64,000 nt of DNA, taken from Hirundichthys speculiger (lineage: Eukaryota > Chordata > Actinopteri > Beloniformes > Exocoetidae). The notes under the pieces are model-generated. The model ran no database searches and was not told where the DNA came from. It saw nothing but the letters and a program-made list of their open reading frames with translations. Positions 10,661-23,940 of this stretch are shown here, piece by piece. Each line of letters starts with the position of its first letter. Within the stretch, counting starts at the first letter, position 1. Both the position numbers and the translations under genes were made by a program. The stretch spans positions 3,055,001-3,119,000 of the forward strand of contig JAGFBZ010000289.1 in NCBI GenBank assembly GCA_018398805.1. The letters run 5' to 3'.

Positions 10661-13005
10661 CTGCCAAAAGTGGTGCAACGATGTTTCTTCTGTATGCATG
10701 TTTACATTTGCATGTGACCGGCTCTCTGAGTGTGGGTGTGCTGCTCTGGAGATATTAACTGCCTAACCGTCTCTCAAGCAGCCAAGAGCCCTGCAGTGTT
10801 TCACTCTAATTAATTTAGCGTGGGATGCTTGAGTCCGTCTATTGCTCATCTGTCTCACTTGCTTTTGACCATCTGTCTATCTCCCCACTCTTTTACCATT
10901 TTGATACAGTCTACGAACCTGTTAAGACGTATTCCCCACCTGTCTGTCTGTCTTTGTGTTCGTCTTGCCTGTCTCACCCTCCCTCTGTCTTTCTTTCTGC
11001 CAATTTCCCTCTCTGGATGTGGGCTCTGTTGGACTTCTGCCTGTGGAAGAATTGCTACATTATTCAGTCTGATGTTCTGACGCCCTGCTGCTTTTCATAA
11101 GAGGCGTGCGCACAACAGCAGTAACTCAATTGGTCCAGCTGAGGTCAGCATTGTTCCTAATTATTAATGAGCATGACTTGAGGAGAGTGCGTTTGGAGCA
11201 GTGTTCCACTCTTAAAAGCCTTTTTTGGATATTTTTGTTTGCTTCATGCAGTCATGTAGGCTCTGGACAAGAGAGGCGTGATTTATTTTTTTCTAGGCAG
11301 CTTGACCACCCCTGAGAAAGGCACTACACTGCAGATACAGTACCAGACCTGTTTGCATATTGGCTCGTTCAGATTTTTGCTGCTGTCTTACTTCTGTATG
11401 TTGACAGTGTAACATCTTCTGACAGAGGTTCGTCTTCCATGCATCTGCATGACTGGTTATATTTAGCCTGAATGACCTCTGCCCTGCATTTGTGACTTAG
11501 TGATCTCCAGAATCCTTTTGCTCCTATAGAGATGGTGATGCATGACTGTATGGATTTATCTTATGTACAGCTATGGTGTGCCATACATTAATCTACTTTT
11601 ATCTCCATGTATTAAGTTCCAATGCCTATTGATGGTTTTTAGGGTTTTTAGGCAATTATTACAATTTACAGTTCTCAGCAATAACAATGCTCATTTAACT
11701 TCACTTACACAAACCCCTATTATAAGTTCACACTGAAGCGATTTCAGGAACTATAAAACAAACTAATCCTGGCAGTAGCATGCTGTTTTCTTTGTGTGTG
11801 TGTGTCTGTGTGTCACACACCTCCAGTCATGTAGAAAACTATAAACAAGGATGCATTTTTTCTTTTTGTCATATCTATGGGTAAAATTATCATCTGCGTA
11901 AGTCGGCATGTGTGGGTGGCTGCCATCCTCTTCAATCTTTTCTATCCTCAAGCAAGAAGGAGCGAGACAGATGAAAATGGGGAGAATATCTGTGTTATTG
12001 TTGGCGTGTGATGTCTCAGACAGGAAGGAAGTTCGGCTTTTCAGCACTGAGTCTCCTTTCTGTAAAAACTCTCTTACCAAACAGACAGTCTCTCTCACAA
12101 ACTGCCACGTTTCCATCGTTTCACAGAGCATCACAGCCACTTACGCTCATTTAACAGAAACGTGCATTAACCCCTGGCCCTCACCACTAGTGTATCTGAG
12201 TACACCAAAACTCATCCCTACCTTAAACCAGGTTTTCATCCTAACATTGCACTCAGTTTTTGTTAGGTCCCCAAAATGTGACTCTGTTATGAGATGTGTG
12301 TGCCCGCAACATGAGACAACATGAGTAACAAACACACACATTTACGCAGATGTGGTCATCTCACACCCTGCATCATCTCTGGCTGCAGGCGGAAAACTAA
12401 AGTCATTTCTATTTACTTTCAAATTCCTTACCACTTTTCACGCTTTATGCCACAATGTCCTCTCAAATAGCCTTGAAACTAACTAATTGGAAATGCAGCG
12501 TGACCCTCTGTGTCACGCTGAAGCCCACTGTGCTTGGGTCGCTTGTGTCTATTAAAGAATGCAACTCCACTCCGCCTCATTTGTTAATTTTCCATTATGT
12601 TCGCTACATAACAATAAGCTGAGTAACCTAGCGTAGCAAATGAATCCTAAAAATATCTCATTGTCATTCGCTCGTGTTATTAAACATCTTCTTTTATCCC
12701 GCCACATTTTTCTGCCTCGAACACACAATATAGAGGCAAGTTTCCTTTTTTTCCTGAAAGCCAAACTTACTGTAATTTAAGAGAACGGCAGAGAATATAC
12801 GGCTTCAAAGCGCCAGCCACCTTTTGCTAAAGTGCTGCTTGAAAGCCTGCGAACCTTTTAGAGCTTTCTCCTGCGCAGTAACCTAAAATGTCATTATATT
12901 GTATTAGTCATAAAAGCTGATAAACACAAACCCAGTTGATCAAAAAAAAAATATATATATTTGACCTGGCAAGTGCTACACTTATAGATATTACATGTCT
13001 GAGAG
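10661..13005. other. Unique spacer with two candidate conserved blocks
   Basis: No gene was recognised. Two dense, repeat-free blocks (about 11100-11210 and 12380-12860) are discussed in the findings as candidate non-coding regulatory elements. A short GT tract lies at about 11793-11812. Confidence 0.35.
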
Positions 13006-13620
13006 TGGCAAAAGTTGGATAGTAACCTTTGCTTGTAGTATGAGTTCAGCACTGAGGGAACTTAAGCCCATTTCTCCAGACAGAACATCAACTTCAACTA
13101 TGGAAAACTGGTTGTTTTTGCTCACATAAGCTATTTCATTCATGTCCTTGAATAATAATTTGTTTTGATTTAGCTGAGGACTCTGTCTTGGCCATGCTGA
13201 CACATTAACTCTGTTTAATCGTTCTTTGGTAGGATTAATTGAGAGTTCAGGGTTGTTGTCTGGCTGCGTCACCTACTTTCTCACACACGGATGTCCTGAC
13301 AGTCCCACAAGGATTTCTCAGTATAATCTATAACGGTAAGTTGTTCTGTCTCATGTTAAGCGAAGCAGACCTAAGGAATGATACTGCCACCACCATGTTT
13401 CATGTTTCATGCCGCCTTTTCCTTTCTTCAAGCGTAACAATTCTCCTTAAAAGACAATCTTTGTCAGACATGGGAGGATCAGACTTTGGTAGATCCCAGT
13501 TCTTTAATTCAAACAGTTCCTTGAATATTTTTGACCCTCACAGATATGTGGTGCTGATAATCCAACTTATTGGAGAATGTGATCATATTTGGAGTCAGAT
13601 GTGAGTGGAAATACAGAAAA
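13006..13620 (-). mobile_element. Possible decayed Tc1-like transposon remnant
   Basis: The string ACTGCCACCACCATGTTTCA (13383-13402) resembles the segment found in reverse-oriented Tc1-like transposase genes of fish. The rest is too decayed to align by eye, and no inverted repeats were found. Confidence 0.3.
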
Positions 13621-14867
13621 GTTAAAGAGGAGTCCCAGGTTTGTAAGCATCACTGTATTATATAAAGGAGTGGAATAAATCCTCAGTCACATAGAGCCCC
13701 AAAATGTTTGGCAAAGCCAGATCTGCCTCAGACAAATAAGCCAAAGCAAAAGCGTGATAGACTACACAGACTCAACACATTCTTCTGGACTCTTTTAATG
13801 TTGTTTTAATTCTGTGTATCCGATTAAAGTTCTGCTGCTCAGGATAATCCTGCCTTTGTCTGTATGAATTAGTCACAAATGTCTGGACATTAAGAAGCTC
13901 AAATAGCTCACATTCTGAGGATTTAAATCAGTCTCATAATGTTAGAATCAAAAGTAGTTTTATATTTGCCATCAGATGCCTTGCTTCAGCATAAATTTAT
14001 CCAAATAACAATTCAAACCAGTTCTTTTCTTTCCGACACAACACAAAAGCTTACTCTTCATCTCTCGCTTTCCACATGCTTTAGTCGTTACGCAGCCAGG
14101 ATGAGGAAATTCAATGGCCTAGGTGGCTTAAGTGACAGGACTCTGTGAGACAAATGGTTCTGCTTATCCAGTCTGCTCATGTAAAGACAGATGAGACAAA
14201 CAGAATCACTTGGCCTGCTCTCCAGGTAGTGTACTGTCTGAGCACTGATTCAACTGACAGATGCGAGGCCACAGTCTGCCTGATACTCATGTATTCCTAA
14301 TTTTACCATGCCTGCGTTAGACCTGGACACACATAACTACAATGTTGTGTACTGCTTGAGCATGATGTACTTACAAGATTGTGCCTGAGCATGTTTGCGT
14401 GTTTTTTCATGTACATGTTGTTCTGTGTATTATAGTATTCCCAGGTGCCTCTCTGAGCCGACCTGCAACTTAGGTTGGTAGATCCGCAGCTGGGAGACGC
14501 TGATAACTACTTAAATGTGTGTGTGTGTATGGACCTACATTTTTTTTCAATATTCTGCTCACTGTGGATGTACTCTTAAGCACTTAAGCTGATTATAACT
14601 GTGCGGGATTTTGACGTGACCTTGTGATGGTGCAACATTTCCTCGGTGAAACTGACCAAATAGCCTTCAGCTGCTTGTTCTGCATGACGTGCAGTAAGTA
14701 TACCAGACAGCGCTCACACCATGGGCTGTTTCATCGCAGGCCTCTGGAAAAAAAAGGGCCAACAAACAAGCGAAAATTCAGGTAGGGTTCGGCTGTAAAC
14801 TGCATATAATACATATTGATTCAGACAGAGGAGAGCCAGCCGGACAAAACATAACGCCTGAGACATT
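13621..14867. other. Spacer, nothing recognised
   Basis: Unique sequence with a short GT tract near 14517-14528. No gene or element was identified. Confidence 0.4.
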
Positions 14868-15175
14868 CAGTCAGGTCCAGAAGTATTTGGACAGTATTTG
14901 TGATTTTGCCTTTATACACCACAACAATGGATAGAACATAAAACAATCAAGATGCTATCCAAGTGTTGCCTTTCAGCTTTAGGTTTAGAGGTTTCACAAA
15001 AATATGCCATTCACCATTTAGGAGCCTCCATTTTCAGGGACTCAAATAAGACTGGACTTGAAAAACATACAGTTTCTTTACCTTCATTAAGTATGTTTAT
15101 TCATCTGTGGATTTCTATCAGCTTTGAAGCATTTGAAGCACAATCGCCCAGTACACCTCAGAATTAATCTTACTA

Positions 15176-15920
15176 CAGTGGTACCTCTACTTACAAACGT
15201 CTCTACATACGAAATTTTCAGGTTACGAAATGCCTCAAAGGGAAAATAGTGGCTCTTGTTACGAAAGAAATTTCAGGATACGAAAGGCAAAAATATAGTA
15301 CGCACTGCTACTCGCAGCTCCCAGAGTTTACCGAACATAAACATACTTGTTGGCTCCTGTATCTCAGTTTGAAAGTGGTGTGGGCTATCGCTTAGCATCT
15401 TCCTGGCATCCCATTGGCTAGGAGGGCCTCTTGTCTGTATGAGCGTAACCCTAGCAACCCAGGTAAACGAACAATTTTTATTACCTCCACCAAGGAGGTT
15501 ATGTTTTTGCCGGCGTTTATCTGTCTGTCTGTGTTCAAGATAACTCAAAAAGTTATGGATAGATTTTGATTAAATTGTTGAAATTGTCAGAAATGTGAAA
15601 AGGGAGAACTGATTTCATTTTGGGTGTGATCCGGAAGAAATCCTGGATTCTGGATCACTTTCAAATTTTCGATAATTGTTGCGCTCAGTGGAAGTCTGCG
15701 CTCTCCTGAGTGCTTTTCTAGGTCCAACATGTATTTCTTACAGGTTTTTATGTCATTTCATGTATTATTTATAATTTATTAAAAAAAATATGTTCGAATT
15801 TTGGGGGGCCTTGGAACGGATTAGGGCATTTATACATGGAAAACGCGTCTCTACTTACGAAAATTTAGGTTACGAAACTACTGCCAGAACCAATTAATTT
15901 CGTAAGTAGAGGTACCATTG
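15176..15920. mobile_element. pogo/Tigger-like MITE nested in the Tc1-like element
   Basis: The terminal inverted repeats are CAGTGGTACCTCTACTTAC on the left and, complemented, CAATGGTACCTCTACTTACG on the right, with TA on both sides (15174-15175 and 15921-15922). Sub-terminal blocks with TACGAAA and AGGTTACGAAA recur inside both ends. TA targets and this style of end fit the pogo/mariner group. No transposase is visible, and a third element sits inside. Confidence 0.75.
15482..15721 (+). mobile_element. Short widespread repeat nested in the MITE
   Basis: A ~240-bp block starts with a small hairpin (CCTCC, ACCAA, GGAGG), continues GTTATGTTTTTGCCGGCGTT and AACTCAAAAAGTTATGGATA, and ends with GTCTGCGCTCTCCTGAGTGC followed by TTTTCTAG. 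I recognise this layout as a dispersed repeat of aquatic animals but cannot name the family with certainty. Confidence 0.5.
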
Positions 15921-16356
15921 TACTTCTGTCAGTAGTCACATCATCAGTAAACACAAGTGAACCACTGGCAACCATTCAAGCTCATCATAGACTGCTGCTT
16001 CCGCCATGTTTGACACATGGAAAACCTTCTTTCTCCAGATGATCATTGACATCAGTGATGTTGTTAAAGGGGTTTTCCATCCCCAGGCAAATGAATTCTG
16101 CAATCATCCACTTTAATTGCCTTCTGTGGTCTTCCAGGCCTTCTGATGTTGTTGACAACTAGTTCTTTATTCCTTTATGAAGAATATACCAAAGTGTTGA
16201 CTTCGCCACAACCAATGTTTTAAATAAATGAAAGATTTTGTAAATTAAAGCTGGACGTCTGCACTCTGATCACTTGATTGTTTTATTTCAAATCAACTTT
16301 GGTGGCGAATAAAAGCCAAATTATAAAAGCTGTCATTGTCTGAATACATCTGGACT

Positions 16357-19300
16357 GTAAAAGGGAACCATAACAGCAGAGAGCTGTTGTGAAGACTGCC
16401 GTGACATTTGAAGAGACTTTCTTCTGGCAGGGAAGGTTCCCAATCGACTGAAGATTCCTGGATCAGTTCAAGAATTGAATTGTCTTACAGCTTATGGCTG
16501 CGTGGCTCTGTGATGGACGGATGACTTGTTCAGGGAGCAGCACTCCTCTTTCCTGACGACAGCTGAGATTGGCTACAGCCTCGCTGCGACAAAAACAGGA
16601 TGAAGTGGGAATGGAAAATGGATGGATAGATGGATGGACAGCTGATGAGTCTTTTCAGTCTTCACTCCTGCTGTTGCAACAGTCAGTACACTTTAACAAC
16701 CTGCTTAACATCATACGTGCTTCATACTTTCAAATACACCAAATATGTCAGGTTGAGTTTGGAAGAAATGTGTCTAAAAACAATGCACAAGACACCCAGC
16801 ATGTTTAATCTTTCTCTTTTCAGATGGGATATCTTATCCAAGTTCTTTATATTCCTTTCCCTTTATGATGTTAAAAGTCAGAATGGTTAGAAAATAAGAA
16901 ATAATATATTTTGTCATATTTAAATCATATTTAGCAGTTCTTGACTCTATCTTGTCTCTATCAAGGCTGACTTGGAAAAAAAAAAAAGCTCTTGATTCAG
17001 ATCAGGATTAACATTGAAGGATAATAACTTTTAAGTCAGATCTTGGATATTTTCTTCTTGGTACATGTAGGGAAAAAGAAAACAAAAAAAAAAACCTTCC
17101 GACATCTTTTTTTTTTAATCAGCTTTGACTGTTGTTGGTGAATGCAGTTTTGTTGGAACAACTTTGTACTCTGCTCCTCAGTTTTGATGGTTGGGCTGAT
17201 ATGATTTCCTACCAGTGAGCGTATTCAGCAGCAGAATACTGATAACTTACAAAACAAACAGGCTGAAACTGGTTTTTCAATAAGAGAGGAGCCGACTCTC
17301 GAGTGTAACGCTCAGTTCATTATTGTGCCTTTGCAGGATTTATATCTTATTCATAACACACCCACATATGTATATTTGTACATTTGGATAATGTCAGTTT
17401 CAGGGTGAAGAAGAAGCAAGATTAACAACTCAATGAGAAATTTAAACCCAGAGTCAGACCAATGTATATTGTTCTTTAATAAAAGATTCTGAAGAATGAT
17501 GACTATCAATGCATTTGTTGATCAAATACATACTGCTTTAAGGTGATGTTGCTGATATACACCTGCATAGTTCTGTGGTGCTTGATATTTGGTATTGCTT
17601 TAAATATTTGACCTCTTGTATAATGCTTATCTCTGGCATTGAGAATACATTATGTGGAAGATGAGAAGCACATCTGCAGAGATGCACAAGAATTATGTAA
17701 TTCTGATTTATTTAAATATGTGTCTGTCTCCAGAAGCAATTTTTGGCTCTGGGAGCTAAAATATTGCAGTTACATTTTTCCTGACAGAGCAGATTGCAAA
17801 CTCAGTTTTAAATTCTGCAGTAAAGATGAAACTCTTATGAAAAATGGTTATTCTTAACAGGCCATTGCTTCCTGTTCTCTGTGACAGGCCTCCCTGCAGA
17901 GAACGGTGTTTATCTAAGTGCTTCTCCATCTACTGGATATCAAACCACCCGTGAGTCTGAAATGAATCCAAAATCAGAAGAAAGTTGGAATTGTGTGAAA
18001 GATATAAATTAAAAAAAAGAGAGAACAAAAAGTAGATTTTTTTCTATTTATTTTGATTTTGATTATTATTTTCTTTTGCAGATAGTCTCACCTGTCAGTT
18101 TTCATTAATTTTTAAAATATAAAACCATTCCTCCATTTCGGGCCTGCATCATAAAAAGACATGCATCTAAACCAAATCGTGCAGTAACTTCAATAATGAA
18201 AGCCCCTGTGTGACGTATCACATTCAATAATCCAGCACAATTCATCAGAGCACTCATCCAGGATCAAAACAAATTTGGAAAAAGAGATTGAAATGAAACT
18301 GACAACAAAAACAAGGAGCTACTGACTGCTTATGCTGAGGAATTTCTCAGCTGACCGAGTGAAAAAAAAAGCATGACATCATAGATTATGAGTACTTATG
18401 TACAGTGAGAGAGTTTCATCTGGGACGGTGGCTATTCGGTACATTCAGGGAGAGTCTGCCGTCCCAACCAGACTGGACCAGTCTTGTGTTTTCTGTTTTA
18501 GTGTTTGTATTTGTGATTTTAGTTATTTATATGCTCAGTGGTTTAATATTTCTTATTGCTTATGGACCCTAATTCTAAGATTTATTTTTATTTTTTTTAA
18601 TTGATTGTATGTTTAACTCATTTCAGGACCCATGGCTCATGTGCTAGTGTATCCTGCCATGTCAGAGCCAACAAACTGACCTGAACTGAACTGAAGTGAG
18701 CCTCTACAGATTAAGGGGTGGGACAGCAGAGAGCTGGACGTACATTATTTTCATATGTGCAGTTCCATTTCAGTCAGGATCTGCCAACTGGCTGGTTATA
18801 GAATTAGGTCTCGAGAGACAGATGACAGGAGCAGCCAGTCAGTTTCATAATTAAGACGAGGTTAGATGGTCTTTGTGGTGGTGGGATGTGGTTTCTGCTC
18901 AGCTGCAGAAAGAGAGGTGGGGCAGTTGTTCAGGGAACGGCACCAGATGAGACTGAACCATCTGCATTTAATTAACTAATCAGCTGTCTTTTCCATTTGT
19001 GCAGTAGCTCACTGGAACAGAAGGGGAGGAGATACCTGATGCCAGGCCAGCTGCAACACTCTTTGTCCTGAAAAGAAAAAAAATAAATATTACCTACCTA
19101 CCTGTGTGTCTGTGTTCCTGCTGGAGAGGGACCCTAAGTAGCAGTTTTGCTGAATGGTCACATTTTCTCTGCTGCTAATGTTTTTGATGAGTGGGTTTGG
19201 CATATTAGTTTTAGTTATTAGTTTGTGTGAGCTCGTTTTACTGTTGGCATGAGGTGATCAGGATGGAGTCCAGTTACTTTGGGTTGTTTTTATTTACCTA

Positions 19301-21339
19301 TAGTAGTGATAGACTTTAATAGCTCGACAACACACAGGGATATCACTTTTATCTTTTTCTGAATTTGAGATTGTAAACTAAATGAAATGGAAACACCTTT
19401 TTCTGTCTGTAATATCTATATATATATTATAAATGCCAGAGTTAAATCCTGCTTCTTGGCTAAAGAAAAACTGTTTGCAGAGATATTATTTTAATTTTTT
19501 TTTTTTTTTTTAGATTCTCGTTTTTATCCAGATGTGTATGCCTTTGGAAAGAGTGTCACATGCAGGAATACTGACCTGAAAGACGCCATCACTTTCATGC
19601 AGACATTTTTTCATAAACACACATGCACACACACTCATGCAACATGCAGGAGCTGACAAGTTGCACACACAAAAGCATGGTTAAGGATTTATTGGGAACA
19701 GAGGTAGTCATTTTTACTTTGAGCTTCAATTAGAGACTCACTAATGTCAGCGCTAAATGTAAAGTGTAGCCTCAAGTTAAACACACCCCTTGGAGTTGCA
19801 CACACGCATATGAAGCTGCATGCACACATTTAAAAATACATATTCTGCAATACATGCACACACACCTGTTTGTCCTCTGTGGCCTTGTATCTACCGGTTT
19901 TGACACACCTGCATACATATGCCTGTCCAGGCACAAATTTGAGTAGGAATCCGTCAAGTTTGGCACCAATGCACTTTGTGTGATTATCTCTGTGTGTTAG
20001 TGAGGAAAAAAGAGCAAAAAAAGCATACGTGAAAACGTAAAAGGAACAATGAAATAAAGTAACAGAATGGAGAGGTAATTTGAGGGGACTTTGTTAAACA
20101 ATTGACAAAGGAAAAGTGACCTGTGTTGTGCAATGATAAAACAATCTGAAAGAAGCAGACCGCTGGAGTTGTTTGGAAACAGACAGAAGACACTGGACTG
20201 CAACAGAGTGTTTATACAACAGAGTTCTGGTTCCCTGCAACAGGAGATATCAGATTGTGAGAGGAAAGAGAGAAACATTAGCCAAAGAACAGACTTGGAC
20301 TGTGACAGATGGACATTCAAAACTGAAAATACTGACCTTGTAAAACCATCGGGTTAAGCAGAGAGTAGGAGGAGTAAAGTGAAAGGGCAGTGATGCCGGC
20401 CATTCAACACAACAGGAAAGTCAGAAAGAATGGAGAAGAAAGAAAAAAATCACAGGGACTAAAGAGGTTAAAGAGCTGGGAGATGAAAAACTGTCACCCT
20501 CCTCATGTGCTGTGACAGAGGTAAAAAAAAGAGGAAGTGAAGCAGGATGAGAAGGATGAGACCCAACATCAAAGAATATGAGTTTGACCCTTTCAGAAAA
20601 GGCCAAGACGGTTTGACCGCTGACATCTGTAAAGATACAGTTACTCAGAAACTTTTTAAATAAACTATTACAAAGCAGAACAAATACTGAAAAGTCATCT
20701 GGTCTTTTCAGTATTTTTTTGAAAAGTTCCTTATTCTCTGTTTTACCTCATTTTCTTTCTGACTTTCTGACAGAACTTGAAACGTCAATACAGTAAAAAC
20801 TAGATACAGAATCACTTCATCCGACTGAGGCTACCTTTGTGAAGTGCACTGGGAACCATGAAAGTATATTTTAACTGTGATATTCACTTTTGATGAGGCA
20901 TGAAAGGCATGGTGGTAGCCTGCTCGTTGCAGTTCAGTTTCAATCACAATACCAAAGTCATGCATTCATATCTGATACTTTACTACAATAAAGCACATTT
21001 AAATATCACTTTAATTATTTGCAGAGAGAAAAGCTAATTAAAATAAAATACTCAGTGCATCACCATTTGGATACATTTATATCTAAGTTTCAGTGTAGTT
21101 TGCTGCCGTCACTGTTCTGCTTCGTTTGCTAACATATAGCCATATGAAAACAAAAAAGACTGTTTCTTTGGTCTCAACCAGGTCTTTCAGCTGGGTACGT
21201 AAAACATCCGGTGAACAAAAACACATTGTTGATTCCACTGTGTATTTGCTTAAGAAAACTGAGCCAAAATGCTGAATCCGTGTACCAAAAATGAAGTGCA
21301 TCTCATGAATTAATAGCAAGCAGCTTCTGCTAAACAGCA
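16357..21339. other. ~5 kb spacer, nothing recognised
   Basis: AT-rich sequence with poly-A/T runs (for example near 16976, 17082, 17110 and 19499) and a CA-rich stretch at 19617-19670. Open frames are short and unrelated to known families. Confidence 0.4.
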
Positions 21340-22370
21340 GGAGTTACTTGCTAAGTAATCTTTTTCTGTAGGACATTATCAGTCTATCCTTGAATCATAA
21401 AAGAGTTTTGACCAACTCATCTTTACAATCTCACTTGAGTCCATTAAGGTTTGCAGATATTTGTTTAGGAACAGGTCTCATAATGTCCCACCACAGCATT
21501 TCAATGTGGTTGAGGTTTGAACTTTGACAGGGCCATTGCAGCATCTCAGTTCGTTTCTTGTGCTCCCATTCTGCTGCAGAGCTGTTTGCGTGCTTGGGAT
21601 CATTGTGTTGTTGTATGATCCGGTTTTAGTCAATCGTTAGTCATGTTTACTGACGACTTCACATTTGGTACATAAAGGTGCTCATGATCATCACTGCAAG
21701 GAGCTCAGTTCAAAATCATCAAGTCCAAATCATCCTCCCAATATGGTTCACAGTGAGTTGTGTGTTTTCTGACTGAGTTTTCTGACAAACATGGTCAAAC
21801 ACCGGCACTTGCTCTCATCTGTCCGAAGGACACGTGCAACTTCGCAAATCTAAGCAGGTGTAAGAAAGCTATTTTCAAAGAGAAGATTCCCACTGTGGTG
21901 TATTGGTTGGGCAGAGCAGTAACTGTCTCCAATGTTTGCATTTGTGAATAATCTTTCTCTGTGTAAAACAATAGACTCACAATTATCAAAAAAAGGTGTT
22001 ATAACGCCTCCAAATAATGATGGGCAGCAACAACTACATCTCTAAGATTATTGCTGATGTCCTACCTCCTTGACATTGTGTTAATAAGCACCTGAATGTT
22101 TTGACCAGCAAGCCTGCAAAAAGTCTATTTTTATAGAGGTGATCAATGATGATGATGATCATTTAATAAAGTCCGTAAGCTGCACATGGCTGCTAACCAA
22201 CTGTCTGAATACTTTTGAAAGCTGCTTCTGCATCTAGGCATAAGTTTAGACTCCATAAATAATGACACAATCTAATATTTCAGGTGTTCTTTTCAATCTA
22301 AGGTTGTACTTGTTTAATTTTAAGACCTGGCAAGGACCAGATGGTTTTTCTCATCCTACAATGATGCTAC
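21340..22370 (-). pseudogene. Tc1-like transposase pseudogene
   Basis: On the minus strand an ATG at 22076-22074 opens a peptide beginning MSRR, but the fifth codon is a stop; DISNNLRD and VVVAAH follow, the usual N-terminus of a common vertebrate Tc1-like transposase. Near 21590-21620 the second catalytic block reads QQHNDPKHA, with His where the family has the catalytic Asp. The outer part at 22225-22370 (ATAATGACACAATCTAA, TTTTAAGACCTGGCAAGGAC) matches the untranslated flank of the same family. Many indels separate the pieces. The terminal repeats could not be pinned, so the limits are approximate. Confidence 0.7.
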
Positions 22371-22735
22371 ATCATCTTGATATTATTCAAACATGACCGA
22401 AGTGTGATTTATTTATATTAAAGTTGTGGTGACATTATCTAGATTTTGTTGTGTCTCAAGATGAATTATTCATTTGAAATATGAGCAGTCTTTGAAGGGG
22501 ACTCATCTGCGTGCATGGTGGCGCTCCAAACATTTCAATATATAATTTCTTCAGGTCAAAGATGAAGTGTCTGAAGTTAAAGCCAAAGCAAAATGAAGGA
22601 CAAAATAAGGACATGAATCCTTCCAATGTATTGATCTTTTGTCAGTCAATCTGAGTATTGTCCAACTGACTGTCTCTGCTGCAAATGTGTATGCAAGCGT
22701 GTTTAGCTTGATACCTCTGACATGCATCTGTTTAT
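22371..22735. other. Spacer, nothing recognised
   Basis: No gene or repeat was recognised in this short interval between two mobile-element remnants. Confidence 0.4.
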
Positions 22736-22737
22736 TA

Positions 22738-23037
22738 TCTATACATGCTTCTTCCTATTCGGGGTCACGGGGGTCAGCTGGAGCCTATCCCAGCTGTCTT
22801 CAGGAAAAAGGCAGGGATACACCCTGGACAGGTTGCAAGTCCATCACATGGCTACATGAAGACAAACATGCACACACGGCCCCCCTATGGTCAATTTAGA
22901 GTCACCAATTAGCCAGAAATCAGAATACCTGAATGAAACCCTGTGGAAAGTCTGAAGAGAACATGCAGAAAGGCATCAGCTGGTAACCAGGAACCTTTCT
23001 AGCAGTGAGGCAACGGTTCTAACCACTAGATGTAAGG
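22738..23037 (-). repeat. Fish SINE/LINE-tail interspersed repeat, near full length
   Basis: Read on the minus strand it contains, in order, a degenerate tRNA-like head (TCTAGTGGTTAGAACCGTTG), a central body, and the tail block with AGCTGGGATAGGCTCCAGCT, GACCCC and CCCGTGACCCCGAA. The same family appears at 24582, 35286, 48671 and 53250. Short deletions relative to the other copies suggest an old insertion. Confidence 0.6.
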
Positions 23038-23940
23038 TTCTGGCCCTGAAATTAATCTTATAGGAAGTGTGGAATAAAACTACATGTTCGGCTTTAGATA
23101 ATAATCTTTTATGACGTTTTCTTTCTTTTCATTTTCCACAGATTTTTATTTCTCTTTTTGGCTAGATTACAACTAATTAAATGTGAATTTGGCATGGGAT
23201 TGTGTGTTCAACACCTTGTTTGTGTCTTGAAATCTTTCACACAAGTCTGCGCTGCTAACATGTGCTACGTAGCCCCTCAATTTTCTGATGTGAAATGCAA
23301 AGAATGAAAATATACTGTTGATGAGATGTATTTTTTGAAAATAAAATGATTGCAGTATGTGTCCAAGCAGTCCGTTATTTGTAAACTGTTGCACACGCAC
23401 AGCTATTTATCAATGTCAAATTACACAACTGTAGAATTTTATTTGGACTGCATGTGCTTGTTGTGTGGAAACACACAATAAAACAAAAGCCAACCAAGCC
23501 AGGCCTCACCAGGGGAAGCAAACACATGGGATCGAGTGTGTGTGTGTGTGGTGTGAGTGCGTGATGCTCTGTGTGAATGAATCTCCCTGTGTCCGAAATT
23601 GTTTGCATGTGCACTGTTGTATATGTATGCATGCATATGTGTGCACATGTGTACTGTTAGGCTCTTTAAGTCTGAAATTGTTTCAATGTGTCCATAGTTA
23701 TTATTCTCAATTTGATCACACTTAGGCTGGAGGGGATGTTTAATACCTCTGCAGCCATGTGTGAGAACGTGTTGATGAAGAGGTGAGGTCTGATGGATCA
23801 ATCCCAAATCAGGGAAGGCTGGGATGATATGGAAAATAACATCACATTTACTTGGACCTTTATTTCACCACAGACAGTATGAAATCGAAATATTTCTTTT
23901 GTCTCTTTAACTTCATTTAATTCATTAATTTGTATGTTTT
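23038..23940. other. Spacer, nothing recognised
   Basis: Contains a short GT tract (about 23536-23552) and an alternating purine-pyrimidine stretch (23620-23652), with no coding signature. Confidence 0.4.

Larger units (their letters stand above)
14868..16356 (-). mobile_element. Decayed Tc1-like transposon, host of two nested insertions
   Basis: The left end begins CAGTCAGGTCCAGAAGTATT and the right end, complemented, begins CAGTCCAGATGTATTC; these match the inverted ends of a common fish Tc1-like family. The interior at about 15925-16150 resembles the reverse complement of its transposase gene (AAACACAAGTGAACCACTGG, CTTCCGCCATGTTTGACACA). The frame is destroyed. The element is interrupted at 15176-15920. 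Confidence 0.6.
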
